DNA of 64,000 nucleotides. It comes from Paracnuella aquatica (GTDB taxonomy: Bacteria > Bacteroidota > Bacteroidia > Chitinophagales > Chitinophagaceae). The notes under the pieces were generated by a model that was given only the letters and a program-made list of their open reading frames with translations, was not told the origin of the DNA and searched no databases. The position numbers and the translations under genes were made by a program. Positions 34,694-43,403 of the stretch are shown piece by piece. Numbering within the stretch: position 1 is the first letter of the stretch; each line of letters opens with the position of its first letter. Location: assembly GCF_003332885.2 (NCBI RefSeq), contig NZ_QOWJ01000003.1:1-64000 (forward strand), in the 5' to 3' direction.

Positions 34694-34821
34694 GTGTAAA
34701 ACGTTTTTGGTTTATACATACAAAGAAACCAGCCCCCACTGACAGCCCTATGGCAGTGCCATTTTGCTGATTGAAATATTTTTAAAAAACTAAAAATTGC
34801 ATTGGTTCAAATTGGTAGCAA

Positions 34822-35922
34822 TTAAGCCAGCTTGTACATTTTTCCCGGCAGCGATTGCACCACGTTAGCCAATTCAAGATTTAAAATGGCTGCCGCAGTA
34901 GTGCTGCTGCTAAAGCCCGAACGCAGGTTGATTTCATCAATGTGCACCGAGTCTTTTTGCTGCAGCATCGCCACCACGGTTTGCTCTTCGGGAGTCAGTT
35001 CGATAAACAAAACGCGTTGCGCCGGTTTGGCTTTTTGCTGTTCTGTTTGCCAACCCAGTGTGGTCATGAGTTGTTCGGCATCGGTAAACATGGTGGCGCG
35101 GTTTTGCTGAATGAGGTGGTTGCAGCCGCGGCTTTTTACATCGGTGGTGCGGCCGGGCAGCGCCAGCACATCGCGGTTGTAGCCATCAGCCAGTTGTGCG
35201 GTGATCATGCTGCCGCCGCGGATGTCGGTTTCAATCACCAGCGTTGCATCGCTCATGCCTGCAACAATGCGGTTGCGCAGTGGGAAATTATGTTTGTCGG
35301 GCTTTGTTCCGCTCCAAAATTCGGAGAGCAGGCCGCCATCGCCCAGGGCCATTTCTCGGGCCAGTGCATTGTGCTGGTGCGGGTAAATTTTATCGAGCCC
35401 GTGGCCCACTACGCCTACCGTTGGCAAGCCGTTTTTGAGGGCTGCTTTGTGTGCAATTGCATCAATGCCAAATGCAAGCCCGCTTACAATGAGCACACCA
35501 TGCGCCGCCAGGTCGGCAATGAGTTGTTCGGTGCACTTTTTACCATATTCCGTGTTGGTGCGTGTGCCAATGATGGCCAGTATTTTGGAATTGTTCAGAT
35601 CGGCATTGCCGCGGTAAAAAAGCAGTGAAGGCGCATCGGTACAATGCAGCATGCGTTGCGGGTAAGCAGCATCGGTGAGAAAGAGCGGTTTGATTTTATA
35701 CTGTTCCAAAAACTGCAATTCTTTTTCCGCCACGCCAAAATCATTAAATGAGCGAATGGCCGAAGCCCGCACTGCGCCGATGCCTTCGATGCTTTCGAGC
35801 TGGTGCTTTTTTGCTTTGAAAATAGCAGTGGCTTCGCCAAAATGCTGCACCAGTATCTTGGTTTGTACAACACCAATTTGTGGGATCTGGCTAAGGGCCA
35901 GCTGATAAAGCAGTTCGGTCAT
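34822..35922 (-). CDS. dprA: DNA-processing protein DprA
   Basis: DprA loads RecA onto incoming single-stranded DNA during natural transformation. The 366 residues have the N-terminal SAM/HhH-like domain (LSQIPQIGVVQTKILVQHFG, IEGIGAVRASAI), then the Rossmann core with IIGTRTNTEYGKKCTEQL, VSGLAFGIDAIAHKAAL, the GHGLDKIYPHQH strand-turn, LSEFWSGTKPDKHNFPLRNRIVAGMSD and the C-terminal winged-helix (DSVHIDEINLRSGFSSSTTAAAIL) found in full-length DprA. A ComEA-like helix-hairpin-helix protein is encoded at 41092-43113, but no com pilus or channel gene is in the window. Confidence 0.96.
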   Translation of the reverse strand: MTELLYQLALSQIPQIGVVQTKILVQHFGEATAIFKAKKHQLESIEGIGAVRASAIRSFNDFGVAEKELQFLEQYKIKPLFLTDAAYPQRMLHCTDAPSLLFYRGNADLNNSKILAIIGTRTNTEYGKKCTEQLIADLAAHGVLIVSGLAFGIDAIAHKAALKNGLPTVGVVGHGLDKIYPHQHNALAREMALGDGGLLSEFWSGTKPDKHNFPLRNRIVAGMSDATLVIETDIRGGSMITAQLADGYNRDVLALPGRTTDVKSRGCNHLIQQNRATMFTDAEQLMTTLGWQTEQQKAKPAQRVLFIELTPEEQTVVAMLQQKDSVHIDEINLRSGFSSSTTAAAILNLELANVVQSLPGKMYKLA

Positions 35923-36318
35923 GAGCAGTTAGTGGTTTGTGATTGACGATTGACGATTGACTAATGGCGGCGGTTAAGATAGAAAATGAATGGGGTTGGT
36001 GCAATTGGCGGGGTAAATAAAAATGTTTGATTGGAGTTTTGTAGGGTGGTGGAAAAACAAGTGGCGGCCTGGTTGTCAGATCGCCACTTGTGGTTTATTG
36101 CTGTTGCTTATTAAGAAGGGTTTAAGTAATAAAGGAGATTGCTTCGGCGCATAAAGAGCAGGCTTAATGACAACCACTGATGCACCTCGCAATGACGGCA
36201 GGATGGCAATGCTGGTCCATGTTTGCATTTATCATTATAACCACAAACTATAACTCTTAACTTCTACACTTAACTCCGAACTCCCGACTGCCAACTATCA
36301 ACTACCAACTATCAACTC
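35923..36318. repeat. 396-bp intergenic region with word repeats and a hairpin
   Basis: There is no credible coding region. Left: three tandem ATTGACG words (about 35940-35961). Middle: an exact 9-bp hairpin, CAAGTGGCG (36058-36066) with CGCCACTTG (36082-36090), flanked by A and T tracts. Right: a run of AACTCTTAACTTC / CAACTATCAACT words (36241-36316) that stops at the stop codon of the PorE-like gene. The left and right words belong to different families, so this is not a simple inverted pair. Confidence 0.55.
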
Positions 36319-38226
36319 CTATTTTCCCACAATCTTCAACTCCGTACGCCGGTTTTGGGCACGGCCCGGTTCAGTGTTGTTGTCGGCAACGGGCACAGTG
36401 GCGCCAAAACCTTTAGCCTGGAGGCGTGCCGCTTCAATGCCTTTACTTGAAAGGTAAGTGGTAACAGCCTTGGCGCGGTTGAGCGAAAGGGTTGCATTAT
36501 CGGCGGCTGAACCAACATTGTCGGTATGGCCTTCAATCTGGATCTTCAGCGATGGATTTTCCTGTAGCAATGCCACCACGCGGTCCAGTTCGGCCTGCGA
36601 TTCGGGCTTCAGGTTGTATTTGGCCACATCAAAGAAAATATTGCGCAGCACCACCGATGCATTCAGCTCAATGGGTTGCAGTGGAATATCTTTCTGATAC
36701 GTGGAATCTGCAGGCTTTTGTTTCAGCGAAAAATTATCGGAGTAAAACAGGTAGCCTTTGCGGGCCACGTTGAATGCATAGTCTTTGCCCAGCGGCAGCG
36801 TGATCAGGTAATTGCCCGCTTCATCGGTTTGCACCCGCGAAAAAGTTTTGTTCGTCGCCAGGTCAATCAACTCCACAGCCGAAGGCAAACCGGCGGTAGT
36901 TTTTTGGTCAAACACTTTACCTTTTACCCACAGCGTTTTTGCGGGCCGCACATCGGGGCGCAGTTCAAAGCGGTAAATATCCAGCCCGCCGCGGCTGTCG
37001 CTGCGGTCGGAGGAATAGTAAGCCGTTTGCCCGTCGGATTCTACAAAAAGCGTTGCTTCGTTGTTGATGGTGTTGATGGGATAACCCAGGTTTTGCGGTT
37101 GTGTCCAGCCCGTATCGGTGCGGCGTACCACGAAAATATCACCCTCGCCATAGCCGGGCCAGCCGTTGGAAGAAAAGTACAACGTTTGTCCATCGGCGTG
37201 CATAAACGGACAGGCATCCTCGCCTGCGGTGTTGATGCCGGGCCCCATATTTTGCGGCTCGCCAAAGCGGCCGTTGGGCTGCAGGTACGACACGTAAATA
37301 TCGGAGCCGCCGTAGCCGCCGGGCCTTGAACTGGCAAAATAAATAGCCCGTTTATCGGGCGACAGGCATGGCTGCGATTCCCATGAATCAGTATTGATTT
37401 TTGACCCTAGGTTAATGGCTTCGCTCCAGCCCTGCGGCGTTTTGTAGGCTATGTAAATGTCAAAACCGCCATAGCCGCCGGGGCGATCTTTACCGGCAAA
37501 AACGAGCCACTGTCCGTCCTGCGAAATGATCTGTGCGCCTTCGTTGTTGGGCGTGTTGATGCTGCCGTTGAGCCGGAATGCGGGCTGCCAGCCACTACCA
37601 GATTTTTCGCTGATATAAAAATCTTCGTCGCCATCCCTGCGGGTAAAAATCATTTGGTTGCCTTCCACCGACATCGATGGCCAATATTCCGAAGCAGGCG
37701 AGTTGATGCTGCTGCCTAGGTTTTCTGGTTTGAACACATAATTTTTAGCGGCATCGGATTGTGCAAATTCCACGGCAAACTGGTACGATTTGCGGCGATA
37801 CTCCGCGGCCTTGCGGGTGTTGGCGCCAATGCCGGGGCGGCCCAGCAATGCATTGGTTACCTGGAGCGCCTTATCAAACTGGCCCATACCCGCCAGGTTG
37901 ATGGTGTAGGGCAGGCGGAAATCGGAAGTATAGTTGGAGTCCAGCGCAAAAGCTTTTTCGTAAGCTGCCACGCTTTGCTCGTGTTGTTTCATTTGCCCAT
38001 ACACACCGCCCAGCGACAGCCACGCTTCTACATAACCGGCGTCTTTTTGCACCGCTTCTTCCAGCAATTTTATAGCACGGGGAAATGCGCCGTTCTCGGC
38101 ATGTTGCATGGCTTCGTTGTAAGCGGCCACGGCTTTTTTGGCAACCTTATCGGGATTGTATTGTGCCTGCGCTGCCTGGAATAAAAAAACTGCGGCAAAA
38201 AGGAATAGGGTGCACCGGTTTTTCAT
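36319..38226 (-). CDS. PorE-like OmpA-family protein (TPR, PD40 propeller, CRD, OmpA)
   Basis: A 635-residue exported protein with the domain order of the type IX secretion component PorE: signal peptide (1-21), TPR region (about 30-150; RAIKLLEEAVQKDAGYVEAWLSLGGVYG), five or so PD40/WD40-like propeller blades (about 185-440; repeated PGGYGGFDIYIAY, PGGYGGSDIYVSY, PGYGEGDIFVV, SRGGLDIYRFE), a carboxypeptidase-regulatory-like domain (about 455-510), and an OmpA peptidoglycan-binding domain (about 525-635; IEGHTDNVGS...LSLNRAKAV). P. gingivalis PorE is a lipoprotein; this one has no lipobox Cys (cleavage after AQA/QYN), so it may be a paralogue. Bacteroidota carry several such proteins, so the PorE name stays tentative. 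Likely periplasmic, anchored to peptidoglycan. Confidence 0.8.
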   Translation of the reverse strand: MKNRCTLFLFAAVFLFQAAQAQYNPDKVAKKAVAAYNEAMQHAENGAFPRAIKLLEEAVQKDAGYVEAWLSLGGVYGQMKQHEQSVAAYEKAFALDSNYTSDFRLPYTINLAGMGQFDKALQVTNALLGRPGIGANTRKAAEYRRKSYQFAVEFAQSDAAKNYVFKPENLGSSINSPASEYWPSMSVEGNQMIFTRRDGDEDFYISEKSGSGWQPAFRLNGSINTPNNEGAQIISQDGQWLVFAGKDRPGGYGGFDIYIAYKTPQGWSEAINLGSKINTDSWESQPCLSPDKRAIYFASSRPGGYGGSDIYVSYLQPNGRFGEPQNMGPGINTAGEDACPFMHADGQTLYFSSNGWPGYGEGDIFVVRRTDTGWTQPQNLGYPINTINNEATLFVESDGQTAYYSSDRSDSRGGLDIYRFELRPDVRPAKTLWVKGKVFDQKTTAGLPSAVELIDLATNKTFSRVQTDEAGNYLITLPLGKDYAFNVARKGYLFYSDNFSLKQKPADSTYQKDIPLQPIELNASVVLRNIFFDVAKYNLKPESQAELDRVVALLQENPSLKIQIEGHTDNVGSAADNATLSLNRAKAVTTYLSSKGIEAARLQAKGFGATVPVADNNTEPGRAQNRRTELKIVGK

Positions 38227-38278
38227 GCATTGAAGATAGGCCGTTCGGTGGTGCGGCGGAGAAGCGAAGCAGGATTTT

Positions 38279-38455
38279 AATAGGAGTTTAGAAGTTTGCG
38301 GTTTATAGATTAAGGTTTGAAGTTTAAGGTCTAAGGTTGTTGCCTCGGTGTGTAATTGCTGTAAAAGTTAATTGCCTGTTTTAGGCACTTTTTTGCAGTA
38401 ACAGAACAAGATGCAGCGGCCAACTTTAAACATTAAACTTCAAACTTTAAACTGC
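38279..38455. repeat. Word-reiteration inverted repeat (GTTTAAGG type)
   Basis: The left arm (about 38296-38338) reiterates GGTTTGAAGTTTAAGG words. The right arm (about 38420-38452) reads ACTTTAAACATTAAAC and continues with further variants, its complement, and ends at the queE stop codon. It is the same class as 31495-31601. Nothing coding lies between the arms. Confidence 0.6.
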
Positions 38456-39076
38456 TTATGGCACATTAATGTACTTGTGCACCTGCAGCGATAGTTGCCA
38501 TTGCGGATTGGCCTTGATATAATCAATAATAAGCGGAGTCATTTGCGCGGCCTTGCTCCACTCGGGTTGCAGGTACAGGCGGCAATGCGGCGCCACATGT
38601 GCAGCCCATTGTTCGGCCCATGCAAAATCCGATTTATTAAACACCACAATTTTTAGTTCGTTGGCCATTTCCAGCACTTCGGGTAGTGGCGCTTTGAATT
38701 TTTTGGGCGATAATGTGATCCAGTCAAGCGTCCCGCTCAGCGGCGATGAACCCGATGTTTCAATATGGGTGCGGATACCAGCAATTTTCAGTCTGCCGGT
38801 CAGTTCGGAAAGATCGTGCAGGAGTGGCTCACCGCCAGTTATTACTACAATTTCGGTTGGTGTTTCCTTAACGGTTGCTACCAGGTCTTCCACCGCCCAA
38901 TGCGGGTGCTTTGCAGCATCCCAGCTTTCTTTTACATCGCACCACACGCAGCCCACATCGCATCCGCCAAGACGGATGAAATATGCGGCTTTGCCCATAT
39001 AAGCACCTTCGCCCTGCAGGGTGTAAAAGTGCTCCATTACGGGCAGCGTTGTTATTGTTGTTGCTATTTCAGTCAT
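38456..39076 (-). CDS. queE: 7-carboxy-7-deazaguanine synthase QueE
   Basis: A radical SAM enzyme that contracts the ring of 6-carboxytetrahydropterin to 7-carboxy-7-deazaguanine in queuosine synthesis. The 206 residues have the FYTLQGEGAYMGKAAYFIR entry, the cluster motif C39-x3-C43-x2-C46 (GGCDVGCVWCD), the GGEPLLHDL segment for SAM binding and the THIETSGSSPLSGTLDWITLSPKKFKAP region typical of the short QueE form. queC, queD and queF are not in this window. The gene lies between a word-repeat region and an A-type repeat. Confidence 0.95.
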   Translation of the reverse strand: MTEIATTITTLPVMEHFYTLQGEGAYMGKAAYFIRLGGCDVGCVWCDVKESWDAAKHPHWAVEDLVATVKETPTEIVVITGGEPLLHDLSELTGRLKIAGIRTHIETSGSSPLSGTLDWITLSPKKFKAPLPEVLEMANELKIVVFNKSDFAWAEQWAAHVAPHCRLYLQPEWSKAAQMTPLIIDYIKANPQWQLSLQVHKYINVP

Positions 39077-39095
39077 GATTTATAATAATCGATCA

Positions 39096-39290
39096 GAACA
39101 GACGAACAAGGAATGGCGAATGACGAAGCTGTATGAAATATTGCGCTAATAATGAATAATCCAATAATCAGTATTTATTTATTATTCATTATTGATTATT
39201 GGCTGTTCCCTTCTTTATACATCATTCCTTGTTTGTTATTCTCCTCCGCCTTCTTCTGTTCGAAATTCCTTGTTTGTCTGTTCGATATTC
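39096..39290. repeat. A-type long imperfect inverted repeat
   Basis: Outer arms: GAACAGACGAACAAGGAATG-like at 39096-39120, and its near complement at 39252-39290 (CTTCTGTTCGAAATTCC... ...TGTCTGTTCGATATTC). Inner arms: exact CCAATAATCA with TGATTATTGG, and AATAATGAATAAT with ATTATTCATTATT, between about 39147 and 39203. The right arm ends at the folD stop codon. There is no open frame of interest. Confidence 0.7.
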
Positions 39291-40187
39291 TTACTCGCCT
39301 TCTGCTTCTTCGTAGTGCTTTTGGGCGCAGGATTTAAAAGTATTTTTCATCAATGCAGCAATGGTCATGGGACCAACACCACCAGGCACCGGTGTAATGA
39401 ACGAGCACTTGGGTGCCACTTCATCATAAGCCACATCGCCCTTCAATTTAAAGCCCGATTTTTTGGTGGCATCTTCCACTCGGGTAATGCCTACGTCAAT
39501 CACCACAGCGCCATCTTTAACCATATGGGCGGTTACAAACTCTGCGCGGCCCAGTGCGGCAACAATGATGTCTGCTTCCAGGCAAAGTTCTTTCAGGTTG
39601 GGCGTATGCGAATGGCAAAGTGTAACCGTGCAGTTGCCGGGATTGCTGTTGCCACTGAGCAAAATGCTCATGGGGCGGCCCACAATATTGCTGCGGCCAA
39701 TGACCACGGCGTGCTTGCCTTTTGTTTCCACTTTATAATGCTCCAGCAACAGCATAATGCCGTAGGGCGTTGCGGGTACAAATGTGCTTTGTCCCAGCAC
39801 CATGCGGCCTACGTTGGATGGATGAAAACCATCCACATCTTTACCGGGATCAATGGCGTTGATCACTTCATCTTCCGAAATATGTTTGGGCAGGGGCAGT
39901 TGCACCAAAATGCCGTCCACATCGGGGTCGCTGTTCAGTTCGCGGATGGTTTCGAGCAGTTTTTGTGCGGTGATATTTTCTTCAGCCCTAATGAGGGTAG
40001 ATTTAAAACCAACTTCTTCGCAGGCCTTCACTTTTGCGGCTACATAAGTTTCCGATGCGCCGTTGTTGCCCACCAGGATGGCCGCCAGGTGGGGTACTTC
40101 TTTTCCTTGCGACGCAAGCTGTGCTACTTTGATCTTCAACGAATCCTTGATGGCCTGAGCGGCTTCCTTGCCGTTTAAAATTTGCAT
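39291..40187 (-). CDS. folD: Bifunctional methylene-THF dehydrogenase/methenyl-THF cyclohydrolase FolD
   Basis: Interconverts 5,10-methylene- and 10-formyl-tetrahydrofolate in one-carbon metabolism. The 298 residues contain the conserved [16 protein letters not shown] segment with the catalytic Tyr and Lys, [28 protein letters not shown], the Rossmann motif [13 protein letters not shown], and the C-terminal [15 protein letters not shown]. The start is ATG 40187. A TACCTTTG -7 element ends 4 nt upstream, predicting a leaderless mRNA. An A-type repeat abuts the stop codon. Confidence 0.97.
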   Translation of the reverse strand: MQILNGKEAAQAIKDSLKIKVAQLASQGKEVPHLAAILVGNNGASETYVAAKVKACEEVGFKSTLIRAEENITAQKLLETIRELNSDPDVDGILVQLPLPKHISEDEVINAIDPGKDVDGFHPSNVGRMVLGQSTFVPATPYGIMLLLEHYKVETKGKHAVVIGRSNIVGRPMSILLSGNSNPGNCTVTLCHSHTPNLKELCLEADIIVAALGRAEFVTAHMVKDGAVVIDVGITRVEDATKKSGFKLKGDVAYDEVAPKCSFITPVPGGVGPMTIAALMKNTFKSCAQKHYEEAEGE

Positions 40188-40191
40188 GGCG

Positions 40192-40199
40192 CAAAGGTA
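40192..40199 (-). promoter_or_regulatory. -7 element TACCTTTG of folD, leaderless arrangement
   Basis: An exact TAnnTTTG match on the minus strand that ends 4 nt before the folD ATG, the same spacing as ruvA and radC. Confidence 0.55.
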
Positions 40200-40276
40200 A
40201 AGTGAGGCAGTGCTACCTGTACACCTATTTTGTTTTTAACATATAATAATTAAATTTAAGTCAAACACTAACTGCT

Positions 40277-41095
40277 TTGAGATTTCTGCTTGCAGGTATA
40301 CTCTGTATCAAGGGTTCCGTCGCTTTTGCACAATTGCTGCATCCGCCCATGCAGCTGCCTTATGCTGCCTCGGTGGGCCTGAGCCGCCACCAAGCCGATG
40401 CATTTTCTTTCCATACCAATCCCGCTACTTTACGGCACTTGCATAAGCCACATGCCGGTTTATCAGGAGTGCAGTCGCACATGCTGCCCGGCGTTCGTTC
40501 AGGTGCATTGAGTGTTGCGGTTCCTGCAGGCAACACATATTTCGGTGCAGTTGTGCAACATTACGGCGCTGCCTCATTTTACCATACGGCAATCCAATTT
40601 TCATCGGCGCAAAGCCTGGGTAAAAAGGCCGCCGTTGGTGCTTCGTTTCACTATCGTTCGGTAGCGGCCGCCGGCTATGGCACCATCGGCATGTGGGGTG
40701 CCGGCATCGGCGGATTGTACCAAGTTTCGGAACAGCTGCAGGCAGGCGCCTACCTGTTTGTGCCAGCTGCGGTTACTACAAAAAAGCCGGTCGAGCGACT
40801 TGCTGGTTACTACCATGTTGGACTTGGGTGGGACCTGTCTCCGCAGGTGTTTGTTTCAACCAGCTTTATGCAAACGGAATCATTTAAGCCTGATGTCCAT
40901 GCATCGATCAGTTATAAGCCGGTACCCGCCATTTCGGCGCGGCTGGGCTTGCAGTCGGCAAACAGGGAGCTGATTGTAGGCGCCGGTTTTTTACATAAAA
41001 AAATGCAACTGCACCTGTTTACCGGCCTGCATCCAAGATTAGGATTTTCGCCGGGGCTGCAACTCTTATTGGGGCAAAATGATGTGGCGCTATGA
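40277..41095 (+). CDS. Predicted outer-membrane beta-barrel (PorV/FadL-like)
   Basis: A 272-residue exported protein made of alternating strands with aromatic girdles (TYFGAVVQHYGAASFYHTAI, KAAVGASFHYRSVA and similar). The early DAFSFHTNPATLRHL segment resembles the NPA(x)L signature at the front of PorV/PorQ and FadL-type barrels in Bacteroidota. Signal peptide is residues 1-18 (cleavage after AFA). The start must be TTG (40277-40279), because the frame has a TAA at 40247 and no ATG between. Its stop overlaps the ATG of the next gene (ATGA), so the two are translationally coupled and probably act together at the outer membrane. The exact family is uncertain. Confidence 0.72.
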   Translation: MRFLLAGILCIKGSVAFAQLLHPPMQLPYAASVGLSRHQADAFSFHTNPATLRHLHKPHAGLSGVQSHMLPGVRSGALSVAVPAGNTYFGAVVQHYGAASFYHTAIQFSSAQSLGKKAAVGASFHYRSVAAAGYGTIGMWGAGIGGLYQVSEQLQAGAYLFVPAAVTTKKPVERLAGYYHVGLGWDLSPQVFVSTSFMQTESFKPDVHASISYKPVPAISARLGLQSANRELIVGAGFLHKKMQLHLFTGLHPRLGFSPGLQLLLGQNDVAL

Positions 41096-43113
41096 AGCTC
41101 GCTTGCTTTATATTATTCATGATGCTTGCCAGCGTAACGGCCGGGCAGGAGCTGCCTTTAAATGCCCGCCAGCAACTGGAGTTGGTTGCCGAAGCCAACG
41201 AGGAAGAGCCCGAGGATGATGCCTTACTGCAACAACTGGTTTTTTGGCAAAAACGACCGCTGAACCTCAATGTTGCGGATGCTGCTGACCTACAAGTCTT
41301 CCCGTTTTTAACCCCGGTCCACATCCATCATTTTTTGGCCTATCGAAACCTGCTGGGCCCATTCATCGACCTACACGAGCTGCAAAGCATTCCTGGCTGG
41401 GAACTGCATATCATCCGCCAACTTTTACCTTTTGTACAGGTGCAGCCGGCCATGGCACCTGTTCGTAATTTGTTGCAGCGCATGCACGGCGGCGAACACC
41501 AAACCTTGTTGCGTACTACGCGGGTAGTGCAACAATCTGAAGGTTTTAAAAAGTCCGGCGCGAACGGTTTTGCAGGTGACCGGCAACAAGTGTTGTTGCG
41601 GCACCAATACCGCAATGCCGATGGTTTGCAATGGGGGATCACCGCGGAAAAAGATGCCGGGGAAACGATCTTTAAAAAGGGTCGCGTAACTCCCGATTTT
41701 TTATCGGCACACCTGTTTATCCGGCGTATGGGCAAAATAAAAGCACTGGCCATTGGCGATTTTACGGCAAATATGGGACAGGGTTTGGTGCACTGGCAGG
41801 CACTGGCATTTGGCAAAGGGCCTGCGGCTGTAGCCATCAAGCGGCAAAGCCCCGTGTTGCGGCCTTACGCCTCGGCGGGCGAAGCACTTTTTTTGCGCGG
41901 TGTAGGTTCCACACTGCAGCATAAATCTTGGGAGGCCAACGTTTTTGCCGCCCGGCAAAAAATAGGTGCCAATACCGACATCAATGAGTTGGGCGAATCG
42001 GTGATCAGCAGCTTTGATGTTTCAGGTTTGCACCGCACTGCAACGGAACTGGCCAAGCGCAAAACGGTAGGGCAGCAGGTGGTTGGTGGAAATGTGCAGT
42101 ATGGCAAAGGGCTGTTTAACTGGGGCCTTAACGCGGTTTATTATTACCTGTCGCTTCCGGTTGAAAAGCGGGATGAACCTTACAATTTGTATGCATTAAA
42201 GGGCCGGTCGTTTTTGAACTACAGCACCGATTACAGTTTTACCTGGCGCAACCTGCACCTTTTTGGCGAGGTGGCTGCCAATGCGCCGGGCAAATACGCC
42301 TGGGTGCAGGGCCTGGTGGCCAGCATTCATCCGCGTATCGACATGGCGCTGCATGTGCGGATGATGCAACCCGGATACACCACTATGGCGGCCAGCGCAT
42401 TTACCGAGGGCACAGTGCCCACTAATGAGCAGGGTGCTTACTGGGGCGTGCAAATGCGGCCGCATGCAAAATTGGTGGTCAACGCCTATGCTGATGTCTT
42501 TCGTTTTCCTTGGTTGCGTTTTCGCGTAGGCGCTCCTTCCACCGGCAGCGATTTTTTGGTGCAGGCAACCTATCAGCCACAAAAGGGAACGGAATGGTAT
42601 GTGCGCTATCGGGCAAGGCAAAAAGAACGAAATGTTGCAGGTGCCGGTTGGCCTTTGGAGTTACCACTACTGTATCGGCAACAAAACCTGAGGCTGCATG
42701 CAGGTAAAAATTTGGGGCGTTGGGTCCTTCGGAGCCGCGCCGAGTTGGTATGGTGGCAGCAGGATGCAAAGAAACAGGAGCAGGGCATGCTCATTTATGG
42801 CGAAGCCCAATACAAGGGCAATAAGCGCATCAACGTAAGCGGACGGCTGGCTTATTTTAAAACCGACAGTTATGATACCCGGCTGTATGCTTTTGAAACG
42901 GATGTTTTATATGGGTATTCCATTCCGCCGCTGTTTGGTGCAGGTTTTCGGGGTTATCTGGTGGTGCATGGAGCCGTAAATAAAAACATTTTGCTGTGGC
43001 TAAGGGCTGCTCATTTCTTTTATCCCGGGGCTGAGTCTGTCGGAACCGGCTTGAACCGTATTAATGGAAAGGGCCGGACTGAACTAAAAATGCAAGCGTT
43101 AATAAAATTTTAA
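41092..43113 (+). CDS. Helix-hairpin-helix domain protein with C-terminal beta-barrel
   Basis: 673 residues. Signal peptide about 1-18, then an acidic linker, then a ComEA-like double helix-hairpin-helix region (about 56-117: PLNLNVADAADLQVFPFLTP..., GPFIDLHELQSIPGW...). The remaining about 530 residues read as outer-membrane strands and finish with an aromatic terminal strand (KMQALIKF). In ComEA such HhH units bind DNA in the periplasm, but here the glycines of the hairpins are partly replaced (VFPFLTP instead of LPGIGP), so DNA binding is not assured. The combination is widespread in Bacteroidota without a known role. It is translationally coupled to the barrel gene upstream (4-bp overlap). 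Confidence 0.75.
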   Translation: MKLACFILFMMLASVTAGQELPLNARQQLELVAEANEEEPEDDALLQQLVFWQKRPLNLNVADAADLQVFPFLTPVHIHHFLAYRNLLGPFIDLHELQSIPGWELHIIRQLLPFVQVQPAMAPVRNLLQRMHGGEHQTLLRTTRVVQQSEGFKKSGANGFAGDRQQVLLRHQYRNADGLQWGITAEKDAGETIFKKGRVTPDFLSAHLFIRRMGKIKALAIGDFTANMGQGLVHWQALAFGKGPAAVAIKRQSPVLRPYASAGEALFLRGVGSTLQHKSWEANVFAARQKIGANTDINELGESVISSFDVSGLHRTATELAKRKTVGQQVVGGNVQYGKGLFNWGLNAVYYYLSLPVEKRDEPYNLYALKGRSFLNYSTDYSFTWRNLHLFGEVAANAPGKYAWVQGLVASIHPRIDMALHVRMMQPGYTTMAASAFTEGTVPTNEQGAYWGVQMRPHAKLVVNAYADVFRFPWLRFRVGAPSTGSDFLVQATYQPQKGTEWYVRYRARQKERNVAGAGWPLELPLLYRQQNLRLHAGKNLGRWVLRSRAELVWWQQDAKKQEQGMLIYGEAQYKGNKRINVSGRLAYFKTDSYDTRLYAFETDVLYGYSIPPLFGAGFRGYLVVHGAVNKNILLWLRAAHFFYPGAESVGTGLNRINGKGRTELKMQALIKF

Positions 43114-43210
43114 TCTTTATTAGAAGAAAGTTTTAACTTTTCACCCGTCCCTAACACATTTTTTAGACACCATGCAGCGAACCAAAAAAGAAATTTGCCT
43201 TTTTACATCG

Positions 43211-43241
43211 GGGTAAAGTTTGTAATCTAAAATTTTTACCC
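43211..43241 (+). promoter_or_regulatory. Inverted repeat upstream of the susC promoter
   Basis: GGGTAAA (43211-43217) pairs with TTTACCC (43235-43241), spacer 17. Centred near -86 relative to the predicted susC start, it could be a regulator site. The rest of the 290-bp gap from 43114 is AT-rich and non-coding. Confidence 0.35.
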
Positions 43242-43276
43242 GCAAAACCAAGAAAACATCGAACGTTAACATTTTT

Positions 43277-43306
43277 TTTGGGAGGAGATTAAAAAAATTA
43301 TATTTG
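43277..43306 (+). promoter_or_regulatory. susC promoter TTTG-N18-TATATTTG
   Basis: TTTG at 43277-43280 and TATATTTG at 43299-43306, spacer 18, both exact matches to the Bacteroidota consensus. Transcription should start near 43312, leaving a leader of about 92 nt before the susC ATG, long enough for regulation at the RNA level. Confidence 0.8.
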
Positions 43307-43403
43307 ACACCCTTGGACAGCCAACGATCCAAACATGCGCCCCCATTGAATAGTTGCATGTAGGATTTTCAACAAACGCTTTACCATTAAATCAGAGAAT
43401 CAC

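Noticed and set aside
39192-40178. 328-codon plus-strand frame over folD
   Set aside because: It starts in repeat DNA and runs antisense to a clearly conserved folD.
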